From positions 1-29,678 of the IMG/VR virus record IMGVR_UViG_3300021957_000203: 29,678 nucleotides of DNA; one strand, written 5' to 3'. Under the pieces are notes generated by a model. That model was not told the origin of the DNA. It ran no database searches and saw nothing but the letters and a program-made list of their open reading frames with translations. Positions 8,470 to 14,997 of this stretch are shown here, in pieces (the stretch's first letter is position 1; the number at the start of each line of letters is the position of its first letter). This stretch comes from a virus. Both the position numbers and the translations under genes were made by a program.

Positions 8470-9656
8470 TAGCTATATGTCCCACCGTCTATGTTTTGGT
8501 ATGCCAAAGCTGAACCGTTTGATACTAAAATCTGTCCTGAAGAACCGACTGAAGATAACCCTGTACCACCTTTAGCTGTTGCTATTGCTGTTGCGTTCCA
8601 TATACCTGTTGTAATTGTTCCTGTTGTTGCTAAGTTCGGTATAGAAGTTATATTACTTTGACCCGCCCCCATTACAGTAGTTGCTTGTGTAGCTAGTCCT
8701 GATAGATTAGCTGCAATCGTTCCTACTGATCCACTAAATACATTGTTTGTATCTGTTGCATCTGGTATGAAAGTAAAGTTTCCTGAGCTATCATCGAATC
8801 CAAAGAAACCATTCTTTGCTCCACCATCGCTCCATTTGAATTTTATACCTCTGTCTAAATTATCGTCGCTTGCACTTGATCCAATTTCAAAAATTGGGTC
8901 TGCGATAGCAACTGTTGTTGAATCGACTGTTGTTGTGGTACCAGAAACTGTTAAGTTACCTGTGACTGTTAAATTATCGCCTACGGTTACTTCAGAAGTC
9001 GTGTGACCAACTGTTACAGGAACTCCTGAAACATTTGCTCCAATTTTAATTCCACCTGTAGTATCAGTAGTATCAATTGTAACATCATCAGTTGCATCAA
9101 TATCAAAAGTGGTGGTATTCATGTCGACTGCACCAGTTACTGTGAGTCCTGCAATAGTACCGACGCTTGTTATGTTTGGTTGTGCGGCAGTTGATAAAGT
9201 ACCTTTTACTTGACCGCTTGATCCGTAAATTACTGCTTTGTTGTTTACAACTGTATTTGCGACTGATCCGTCAAGTAAGTTTAATTCTGCAAAGGTTGAT
9301 GTAATACCATCTAGTGCTGAATTTATTTCTGTTGCTGTTGCTGTAACTAATGTATCACTTCCTGAAGTACCTAAGTATAATGCTGAAGTTCGTAGTTCTG
9401 AAGTAGACTTGTTTGCGTCTACAATTAGTGCTGAACTTGCTGTAGTAGTACCATGAGCATGATCCATTAAGTTGCTAAAGTAATTACCGCCAATTACTGT
9501 TACAGCATTTGAATTTGCGGGATCACCAATAAATAACCTTTGACCGAGATTGCTTTGTGTACCTGTTCCCCCAGAGAAAGCTAATTCACCTGCATTCAAG
9601 GCACTAGGCGCGGTAGCTCCTGTCGTTCTTTTAATTTTGATTATATTTACTGCCAT
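8469..9656 (-). CDS. Tail fibre with Mtd-like N-terminal module (395 residues)
   Basis: Residues about 4-45 carry the Mtd-N-like attachment pattern (IKIKRTTGATAPSALNAGELAF..G......LFIGDP). A middle part contains low-complexity beta repeats (TATEINSALDGITSTFAELNLLDGSV, a pattern common in phage fibres). It is followed by GNLTVTGNLTVSGTTTTVDST and then GIKFKWSDGGAKNGFFGFDDSSGNFTFIPD. That last block is related to the AFIGWDESADKFIVGTG segment of the 1392-residue fibre. The C-terminus contains ATAKGGTGLSSVGSSGQILVSNGSALAY, the usual 'GGTG' fibre motif. Its ribosome binding site and stop context (CTAGGATAACAAC before the ATG) closely resembles that of the gene starting at 8276. It is probably a tail-side fibre or attachment protein. 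Confidence 0.75.
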   Translation of the reverse strand: MAVNIIKIKRTTGATAPSALNAGELAFSGGTGTQSNLGQRLFIGDPANSNAVTVIGGNYFSNLMDHAHGTTTASSALIVDANKSTSELRTSALYLGTSGSDTLVTATATEINSALDGITSTFAELNLLDGSVANTVVNNKAVIYGSSGQVKGTLSTAAQPNITSVGTIAGLTVTGAVDMNTTTFDIDATDDVTIDTTDTTGGIKIGANVSGVPVTVGHTTSEVTVGDNLTVTGNLTVSGTTTTVDSTTVAIADPIFEIGSSASDDNLDRGIKFKWSDGGAKNGFFGFDDSSGNFTFIPDATDTNNVFSGSVGTIAANLSGLATQATTVMGAGQSNITSIPNLATTGTITTGIWNATAIATAKGGTGLSSVGSSGQILVSNGSALAYQNIDGGTYS

Positions 9657-9665
9657 GTTGTTATC

Positions 9666-10067
9666 CTAGAATGAGCCTCCGTCTAATGTGAAGCTCGTGG
9701 GAGAAGATCCCCCTGCTGAGGCAATTGTGTGCCATTCGAATCCACCTGGTACTTGTCTATATACAAATAATTCATCTGATGAAGTATTGTACCATAAATC
9801 ACCTTCGGCTAAATTATCCCCAGATGGTGTGGATGCTTGCCTAAAAAATTGGTCTGCTAAATCTGCTAATGCTTCTTGAACATTTCCGCCAGGAAGTGTT
9901 CCTGTTTGCGTATATGTTACTTCTCCTGCTTGGTTTGCAGGAAATGTTAAATCGGTTGTTGTGGTTACAGTTATAGGATTATCACTTTGATTTAGTGTAA
10001 CAGTATTATTTGTTTCATTTACTGTTACATAAGTAGGTGTTTCTGTGACTGTGACTGTTATTGCCAT
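9666..10067 (-). CDS. Virion structural / fibre-associated protein (133 residues)
   Basis: The N-terminal 40 residues are a threonine- and valine-rich beta stretch (MAITVTVTETPTYVTVNETN). The middle (GNVQEALADLADQFFRQAS) looks helical. Then comes GDLWYNTSSDELFVYRQVPGGFEWH, a variant of the 'GDLWyNt..g.lyvy.dG.W' motif found in many phage fibre and tail-tip proteins. The C-terminus ends FTLDGGSF, which probably echoes the YNIDGGTYS-type ends of nearby fibres (compare IDGGTYS at the end of the 395-residue protein). The start overlaps the upstream stop by one base. It most likely works with the following fibres; no enzymatic motif is seen. Confidence 0.6.
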   Translation of the reverse strand: MAITVTVTETPTYVTVNETNNTVTLNQSDNPITVTTTTDLTFPANQAGEVTYTQTGTLPGGNVQEALADLADQFFRQASTPSGDNLAEGDLWYNTSSDELFVYRQVPGGFEWHTIASAGGSSPTSFTLDGGSF

Positions 10068-10402
10068 TATCGTGTAACTTCTGGAGATACAGTAACATTT
10101 CCTTGTAGTATTCTAGTTACTGAGCCTGCACCTGAAGTGATCTCAATGTCATATACATATATTCCTTCTTCTATATTTGAAGTTGTAGAATTAGTCATCG
10201 TAAGAGTTATTTCCCCTCCAGAAGCGTTGGAAAGGGTACATGATATTGTGCCCACTACAGAACTAGAGTCGTGAGTTGAGCGAATCTGAGATGCAACTGA
10301 GTACCCAGTCAAATTCATTGCTGAGTTGTTTTCCTGCAAAGTCAGTACACGATTGAAAGTTGTGCCTTGCTCTATCGTGAAATTGTATGTTCCTGCCGCC
10401 AT
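10067..10402 (-). CDS. BppU-N-like/structural beta protein, first gene of the fibre module
   Basis: This encodes 111 residues with the pattern YNFTIEQGTTFNRVLTLQ, then MNLTGYSVASQIR, GEITLTMTNSTTSNIEEGIYVYDIEI, and an end VTRILQGNVTVSPEVTR. This layout is widespread among small phage proteins annotated as structural or as resembling the N-terminal domain of baseplate upper protein (BppU). It is the first gene after a consensus promoter and has the best ribosome binding site seen here (GGAGG, 10 bases from ATG), so it may be made at high level. The likely role is a small tail-tip or fibre-adaptor protein; this is inferred from the family pattern. Confidence 0.65.
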   Translation of the reverse strand: MAAGTYNFTIEQGTTFNRVLTLQENNSAMNLTGYSVASQIRSTHDSSSVVGTISCTLSNASGGEITLTMTNSTTSNIEEGIYVYDIEITSGAGSVTRILQGNVTVSPEVTR

Positions 10403-10412
10403 AATTGTTTTA

Positions 10413-10417
10413 CCTCC
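10413..10417 (-). promoter_or_regulatory. Strong Shine-Dalgarno (GGAGG)
   Basis: GGAGG lies 10 bases before the ATG at 10402, inside the short leader that the promoter at 10428-10457 would produce. Most nearby genes rely on weaker sites or stop/start overlap, so this site marks a new translation start. Confidence 0.8.
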
Positions 10418-10427
10418 AATATTGTTA

Positions 10428-10457
10428 ATTATACCAAAAATTTACCTATGATGTCAA
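10428..10457 (-). promoter_or_regulatory. Consensus sigma70-type promoter with extended -10
   Basis: Read on the minus strand, the -35 box is TTGACA (10457-10452), the spacer is 18 bases, and the -10 box is TATAAT (10433-10428), preceded by TGG, an extended -10 element. All twelve box positions match the bacterial consensus. The start of transcription would be near 10421, giving a leader of about 20 bases with the ribosome binding site in it. It lies in the only gap of note between genes in the fibre region (10403-10482) and points into the fibre module. Confidence 0.85.
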
Positions 10458-10482
10458 GGATAATTTTTCCAATGTGAATTCA

Positions 10483-10806
10483 TCAGACATCACTTTCCTC
10501 ATACGTTACGATAGCATCTATTGAAGAATCTGTTGTACTTAGAACTGTTATGTAGTCGTTTGCGCTCATTGATAGAGTTCCACTACTACTTATAGCAATG
10601 TGTCTTTGTCCTTTATCTAATACTCCATTTTTTATAAAGTATACAGTATTATTATCTGTGGCATTATAATATCCGATATGAAATGTAAGTAAACTTTCTG
10701 TAATATTAGATACTGTTACCATTGATACAATTGCTGTCTTGTCTGTTGGACATTGATAAATTTTTGTTTCTGTCAAGCCAATGCCTGAATGTGTTTTTGT
10801 TGTCAT
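10483..10806 (-). CDS. Small virion structural protein (107 residues)
   Basis: This is a beta-rich protein related to the 111-residue protein at 7941-8276. Shared features are the E-K/V-Y-P start (TETKIYQCPTDKTAIVSMVTVSNIT), the FIKNG turn, and the end DYITVLSTTDSSIDAIVTYEE. A ribosome binding site (AGGAGC) lies just upstream and overlaps the end of the 190-residue gene. It is the last gene before the promoter gap, so it closes the tip-accessory block. The family is common in phage tail regions but has no assigned activity. I infer a structural role. Confidence 0.6.
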   Translation of the reverse strand: MTTKTHSGIGLTETKIYQCPTDKTAIVSMVTVSNITESLLTFHIGYYNATDNNTVYFIKNGVLDKGQRHIAISSSGTLSMSANDYITVLSTTDSSIDAIVTYEESDV

Positions 10807-10807
10807 G

Positions 10808-11380
10808 TTATGCTCCTTGTAAGTCGAAAATTAAATAGGCATAGCCAACTGCTACGCCGCCTTGTGTAAACCTAGAGGTTTCTGAACCGCTAGACACGAA
10901 TTTTTTTACTTGTCCTACCATATTATTTGTTATTGTTAATGTTGAATCTGTAACCGAGTAGGATACTCCTCCTTTTGTCTGTTTAATATGTCCATTTGTT
11001 CCAAAACTTGTAGCAGCCTCTGATGTCCAATCAAGAGTTGAAGTATACATTTTTGTTGCAACTCCCCCAGATATATCACTCTGTAAACACCACTGTACTA
11101 TCACAAAAGGAATAAATCCTAAATTATGAGTAATAACAGCAACTGAATCAGAAGCCCCTATAGTACTGCCACTGGTTAATGCACTATTACCTGGTATGCC
11201 CAATAGTCCTTGTCCGTAGTTTTTTAAATTTAAAGATCCTACTCCTACTTCGGAATCAAACTGTAAGTTATCACGATCTGTTAAAACATTGCTTCCATTT
11301 ATTACATCTGTGCCTGATTTAGATACATATAGTCCATAATCTTCACCGCTTGGTTTTCCTATTAATAATCTTTTTGCCAT
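10808..11380 (-). CDS. Tail-tip accessory protein with KR-LLIGK N-terminal module (190 residues)
   Basis: Residues 1-45 (MAKRLLIGKPSGEDYGLYVSK.GTDV..........LQFDS) repeat the N-terminal motif of the 163- and 909-residue neighbours. The rest is different. It contains VAVITHNLGFIPFVIVQW, a 'tHnLGy.PfV.v' motif common in phage fibre tips, and a beta-rich end (GGVAVGYAYLIFDLQGA). The start overlaps the previous stop by one base (TAATG at 11380). The conserved N-terminus probably attaches the protein to the tail tip, with the C-terminus facing out. This is inferred from the shared-module layout. Confidence 0.6.
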   Translation of the reverse strand: MAKRLLIGKPSGEDYGLYVSKSGTDVINGSNVLTDRDNLQFDSEVGVGSLNLKNYGQGLLGIPGNSALTSGSTIGASDSVAVITHNLGFIPFVIVQWCLQSDISGGVATKMYTSTLDWTSEAATSFGTNGHIKQTKGGVSYSVTDSTLTITNNMVGQVKKFVSSGSETSRFTQGGVAVGYAYLIFDLQGA

Positions 11381-11871
11381 TATACTGGTCCTCTTATTAC
11401 TGCGTATTTTATACTTTGTGATGCAGGCGCAAGTTTAGCTGTTGTTCCTATACCATAAAGTGTGGCTAAAGGATAAGCCGTTCTAAAACTTGGATAATAG
11501 TAAGGCACTCTGAATGTAAGTTTTTTATCAGGATCATTTCCTGTCGCGGATAATGCCCAATTACTATTGCTATTGGTAGAATCCCCTTTTATTACTTTTA
11601 CAAATACATTTCCATATACAATTACGATTGGATTTGGTATAGAAATATCAGAAAAAGTTCTAGTTACATTGTTATTTGTTAAAGTTGATCCATTAAACCC
11701 ATCCCTAGTAACTGTAATTGTTTCTTCAAAAATTAATTGACCGTAGCCTTTCTGTCTACTATCAAATATTAATTGATCAGCGTTTGCAGTTGTAACATCT
11801 ACGCCTGCTCTTGATACGAGTAGACCATAATCACTACTATCTATCTTTCCTAATAATACTCGTTTGCTCAT
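11380..11871 (-). CDS. Tail-tip accessory protein with KRVLLGK N-terminal module (163 residues)
   Basis: I place the start at 11871 (MSKRVLLGKIDSSDYGLLVSR). The frame is open 17 codons further upstream, but those residues do not match the paralogues and would overlap the Hint gene by 55 bases. With this start the overlap is the ATGA type (11871-11868). Residues 1-40 match the 190- and 909-residue paralogues (KRVLLGK, DYGL.VSR.GVDVTT, LIFDS). The C-terminal part (ISIPNPIVIVYGNVFVKVIKG...YYYPSFRTAYPLATLYG) is unrelated to either and not recognised. It is probably a tip or fibre accessory protein. Confidence 0.65.
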   Translation of the reverse strand: MSKRVLLGKIDSSDYGLLVSRAGVDVTTANADQLIFDSRQKGYGQLIFEETITVTRDGFNGSTLTNNNVTRTFSDISIPNPIVIVYGNVFVKVIKGDSTNSNSNWALSATGNDPDKKLTFRVPYYYPSFRTAYPLATLYGIGTTAKLAPASQSIKYAVIRGPV

Positions 11872-12266
11872 TTTACTAAATATCCTCCTGCGTAGAAGTT
11901 TGAATCTGAAGTTAATATACATCCTTCTAGTACTGTGTCCAGGTGATTTAATAAACTAATTCTTTCTAACATACTATGATCAGTAAGTAGATGGTCTCCT
12001 ACTAATAAGTTTTCTGCTGTTTTCCAGCTCCAGCTTTCGTTTCTATACACATAAAGTTCCACATCTTCTTCTACATATAGTTTATTGTTTATATTATATT
12101 GTTGACTACAAGTACCTGTAGTTACTATTGCTGTTACTTCTCCTTCAATCCAGTTATGAGGATCGAATTCTTGTGCTTGTAGTTTATCCTCTACAGAGAA
12201 ATGCTGTATGGCTTTTCTTAATTTATTTGGAGTAGAAACATAAGTTCCATTTTTAATAATTTTCAT
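11868..12266 (-). CDS. Stand-alone Hint (intein/Hedgehog-like) domain, catalytic residues apparently lost
   Basis: This encodes 132 residues that align by eye along their whole length with a Hint fold. NGTYVSTPNKLRKAI...VEDKLQA (6-31) matches the start block '.gT.v.T..G...i..l.vGD.v'. GEVTAIVTTG (42-51) and INNKLYVEEDVELYVYR (59-75) match the block containing T..H. WSWKTAENLLVGDHLL (79-94) matches 'W..a.eL.vGD.l'. SNFYAGGYLVK (122-132) matches 'hNFyangilvHN'. In active Hint domains one expects Cys/Ser at the first position, T..H in block B, and a final His-Asn. Here the protein starts with Met, has E-E-D-V instead of T-x-x-H, and ends Val-Lys-stop. I infer a non-splicing structural or accessory domain. 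The gene is packed between two KR-LLGK paralogues. Confidence 0.7.
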   Translation of the reverse strand: MKIIKNGTYVSTPNKLRKAIQHFSVEDKLQAQEFDPHNWIEGEVTAIVTTGTCSQQYNINNKLYVEEDVELYVYRNESWSWKTAENLLVGDHLLTDHSMLERISLLNHLDTVLEGCILTSDSNFYAGGYLVK

Positions 12267-12267
12267 A

Positions 12268-14997
12268 TTACTCTATTCCTCCACCGCCAAAGTTACCTGT
12301 TATAACCGTAAAAGTGTCTGATACTCCTCCAACTGTAATTGTTGCAGACTGTGATTGGAAGTTACCTGTTCCTGAACGTACAAATACTGTTATTATATCT
12401 CCTACAGTTACTGTTTGGCTTCCTGTTCCAAAAGAACCACTATTTACTTTAAAACCAGAAATAGCACTACTACTGATAGTTGCTGTAGCAGAGGTATTCA
12501 TGCCTGCCAAAGTTATTGAGTCTTGATGTACCGTAGTAGTTTGAGAATTTGTAACGTCAGTGAAACTAAATGCATCTGGTGTAGAGTCGGAAGCTGCTTC
12601 TGTAGTAACGGTAAAAGTATCTGATACTCCTCCAACTGTAATTGTTGCACTTCGTGCAGTACTGTTACTTGAAGACGACGTTATTTTTACATGAATTTGT
12701 GTTCCATTTGATACTGATTTAGCTGATTGATTATAAGTTCCATTTATTCCTGTAACACTAAAACTTCCATTTGCATCTCCGCTATAAGTTGCATTTGTTG
12801 CTGTGTTTATTCCTGTGATTTGATCATTCGCAAATGTGTCTGTATTTAATGCTCTATCGGCTACATCACTAAAAGTGAATTGATCGGGTGTTGTATCAAC
12901 AGCTATTCCTGCTTGAGTATAAGTAAAGGTCATAGTGTGAGTATGCCCAAACTGTGTAGTAGTAGTATAAGTCACTGTTGCATTTTGTGCACTCGTACTT
13001 GAGTTCGCACTAGTAGTTAAATTAAAACCACCAGAAGATGAATTTGTTATAGAGCTTGATAACCAGCCTCCTGAGTTATTACTAATACTTGTGCTTACTG
13101 TTCCCCAAGAAGAAGAATAAGTATTAAAATTTCCCCCTGCTCTTTGAAGAGGAACACTATAAGTTGCATTTTTTGAAGAGGAGTTTTCACTAAAATTTGC
13201 TATTGCTGATAATGTTACAACAGGTGGAACAAGTTTTGTTGCTGTTAAAACAGAACTGTTTGCTTCTCCGACATTTCTTGCATAATATGTTACTGCACTT
13301 CCACTTCGATTTTGTGAAAAACTGTGTCCATTTGATTGCCAATTACTACCATCATTTGAAACTTGCGGAGTTCCTGTTCCTCCACTTGCTGTTGCTGTTA
13401 CTGTTTGTGCTGTTCCACTTGTATTTGTTGTTTGTGTAAGTGTTAGTGCTGTTGGAGGAGAAGCGGTTACTTGAGATCTTGTTGTTACAGTATAACTACC
13501 CGTTTTATCTCCAACTGTTAAAGTTGTACTTACGGATGTATTAAAACTTCCACTTGATGTTAGTCTTACATTTATAGACTGATTATTTGTAATAGTTCCA
13601 GAAGTTACATAAGAACCGCCTGCAATACTAAAACTTCCATTTCCACTAATACTTACTGCTGTGGCTACATCTATTCCAGTGATTGTTTTAGTATTTGAAG
13701 TATTTACTGTACTTAACTCAGATCCAGTTGCTGTATTAAAGTTACCAAAGGCATCTGGAGAATTATCTGAAGGAGTAGGTGCTGGTGTATTTATTGTAAA
13801 AGTTCCTTGCACCCCTCCAATAGTTACTGTTACTACAGTAGAATTTCCTGCTGAAGCTGCTGTTCCTGTTGCTGTAACAGTTCCATTATTTACAACAGTG
13901 GTTACATTAACTGTTCCACCACTAACACTTACTGATGCACTATCTCCATCCGCTAACCCAGCTATTGCTGATGAGGCTTGAGAAAAACTTTGTCCTGCTG
14001 TTGCGCTATTTTTAGTAGTAAAAGTAAAAGCATTTGGTGTCGTATCGACTGCTGCTGCGTCATATTGAGTACCACTTGAAGTTACCCCGCCTTGTTTTGC
14101 AAAATAGTATCGTGTAGAGTTTCTTGGTTGTGTAAAATCTGTTGAGGATTGAAAAGATGTAGGAGCAGAATTTGAAGTATTTACTCCATATGTTATTGTT
14201 CCAGAGTTATTACTACCATTTGAAGCAGATATTCGAACTGTATCATTATTTGCATCTCTTGCTATTCTACTTACACTACTAATTGTAGGAGCAGAAGGCG
14301 ATGCTCCTGAGCCCCCTCCTCCTGAAGTATTTGGTGTTGGTTGAGTAGTAGTATTAAAAAGAGCATCTGTTTCCATTTTTCCATATTGACATGGAATTCG
14401 TAGCATAAGTATATCTACAGATACCAAAGCATTTGATGCAATTCCTCTGTCTACTATCCAAGGATACCCTGCCTCAAAAGCAGGAGTAGAACCATCTGAA
14501 AATGCACTTGAATATTTTGATGCTTCAATCTGTTTTGCTTCTATTGCATTTATATTTGCTCCTGAACCTGTAGTTGTTAATTCCCATAATCCTCCGCCAG
14601 ATGTAGTAGGTAACCCGCTTATATGACTTGATTCTATCTCATAAAGAACAGAGCCTGAAGGATTATGACTTTCGTCAAAACCACTTGTTGGATTAGCAAT
14701 TCCATTTTCTACAATTTGATATGCGGGAATGTAATAGTTATTGTCTGAGCCAAGAGTAGAGGGTAAATTTTGTGTAGCTCCTGATACTACAGTAGATATA
14801 GTAGTATCGGTTACTATAACGCCTGATCGAAAAGATTTTTCTGAAGTAGTAGGGCTAGATCCTGTAACTGTAGTTGTAGCACCAGAATTAAATAATAAGT
14901 CTTTTGCAGAAGTTGTTGTAGTTACGTCTACGCCAGGCTTAGATATATACAACCCATATTCTGAGCCTTTTTTACCAAGTAATACTCTTTTTGCCAT
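12268..14997 (-). CDS. Modular Ig-like/BACON-like adhesin with KRVLLGK N-terminal module (909 residues)
   Basis: Residues 1-45 (MAKRVLLGKKGSEYGLYISKPGVDVTT...LLFNS) match the 163- and 190-residue paralogues. Residues about 58-215 form a unique domain (YYIPAYQIVENGIANPTSG, IPCQYGKMETD). After a glycine-rich linker there are repeated beta-sandwich units of about 90-100 residues. They start D(S/T)(T/S)PDAF near residues 316, 409, 699 and 802, and two of them end TVGGVSDTFTV. Between them, about 590-700, is a BACON-like stretch (GGWLSSSI, FNLTTSANSSTSAQNATVTYT, FTYTQAG). Such domains often bind carbohydrates. It starts at TAATG overlapping the hub gene stop. The likely role is an elongated tail-tip adhesin; Ig-like and BACON assignments are by pattern. 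Confidence 0.7.
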   Translation of the reverse strand: MAKRVLLGKKGSEYGLYISKPGVDVTTTTSAKDLLFNSGATTTVTGSSPTTSEKSFRSGVIVTDTTISTVVSGATQNLPSTLGSDNNYYIPAYQIVENGIANPTSGFDESHNPSGSVLYEIESSHISGLPTTSGGGLWELTTTGSGANINAIEAKQIEASKYSSAFSDGSTPAFEAGYPWIVDRGIASNALVSVDILMLRIPCQYGKMETDALFNTTTQPTPNTSGGGGSGASPSAPTISSVSRIARDANNDTVRISASNGSNNSGTITYGVNTSNSAPTSFQSSTDFTQPRNSTRYYFAKQGGVTSSGTQYDAAAVDTTPNAFTFTTKNSATAGQSFSQASSAIAGLADGDSASVSVSGGTVNVTTVVNNGTVTATGTAASAGNSTVVTVTIGGVQGTFTINTPAPTPSDNSPDAFGNFNTATGSELSTVNTSNTKTITGIDVATAVSISGNGSFSIAGGSYVTSGTITNNQSINVRLTSSGSFNTSVSTTLTVGDKTGSYTVTTRSQVTASPPTALTLTQTTNTSGTAQTVTATASGGTGTPQVSNDGSNWQSNGHSFSQNRSGSAVTYYARNVGEANSSVLTATKLVPPVVTLSAIANFSENSSSKNATYSVPLQRAGGNFNTYSSSWGTVSTSISNNSGGWLSSSITNSSSGGFNLTTSANSSTSAQNATVTYTTTTQFGHTHTMTFTYTQAGIAVDTTPDQFTFSDVADRALNTDTFANDQITGINTATNATYSGDANGSFSVTGINGTYNQSAKSVSNGTQIHVKITSSSSNSTARSATITVGGVSDTFTVTTEAASDSTPDAFSFTDVTNSQTTTVHQDSITLAGMNTSATATISSSAISGFKVNSGSFGTGSQTVTVGDIITVFVRSGTGNFQSQSATITVGGVSDTFTVITGNFGGGGIE
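12317..12346. repeat. 30-base direct repeat, copy 1 (partner at 12620-12649)
   Basis: These 30 bases are identical to 12620-12649, 303 bases away. They encode the end of the last two Ig-like units (ITVGGVSDTF). The spacing is 101 codons, one full unit, so the last two units arose by duplication or exchange recent enough to leave DNA identity. Confidence 0.9.
12620..12649. repeat. 30-base direct repeat, copy 2
   Basis: Exact copy of 12317-12346; see that entry. The identity extends a further 8 bases on the low-coordinate side after one mismatch. Confidence 0.9.

Noticed and set aside
8281-9656. Possible diversity-generating retroelement target, because of the Mtd-like N-terminus
   Set aside because: No reverse transcriptase, template repeat or C-type-lectin variable end is visible in the window. 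The Mtd-like part is only the attachment module, which is widespread without such elements.
10440-10482. Rho-independent terminator or operator palindrome before the fibre promoter
   Set aside because: Only an 8-base palindrome (TGAATTCA) and 3-base GGA/TCC pairing were found. There is no stable stem followed by a T-run.
11872-11922. Longer start for the 163-residue protein (17 extra residues)
   Set aside because: The extra residues are basic and do not match the paralogues, whose N-terminus begins exactly at M-S/A-K-R. The shorter start gives a clean ATGA overlap.
12314-13981. Several plus-strand open frames opposite the 909-residue adhesin
   Set aside because: They are composition shadows of threonine- and serine-rich codons, with no motif and no supporting context.
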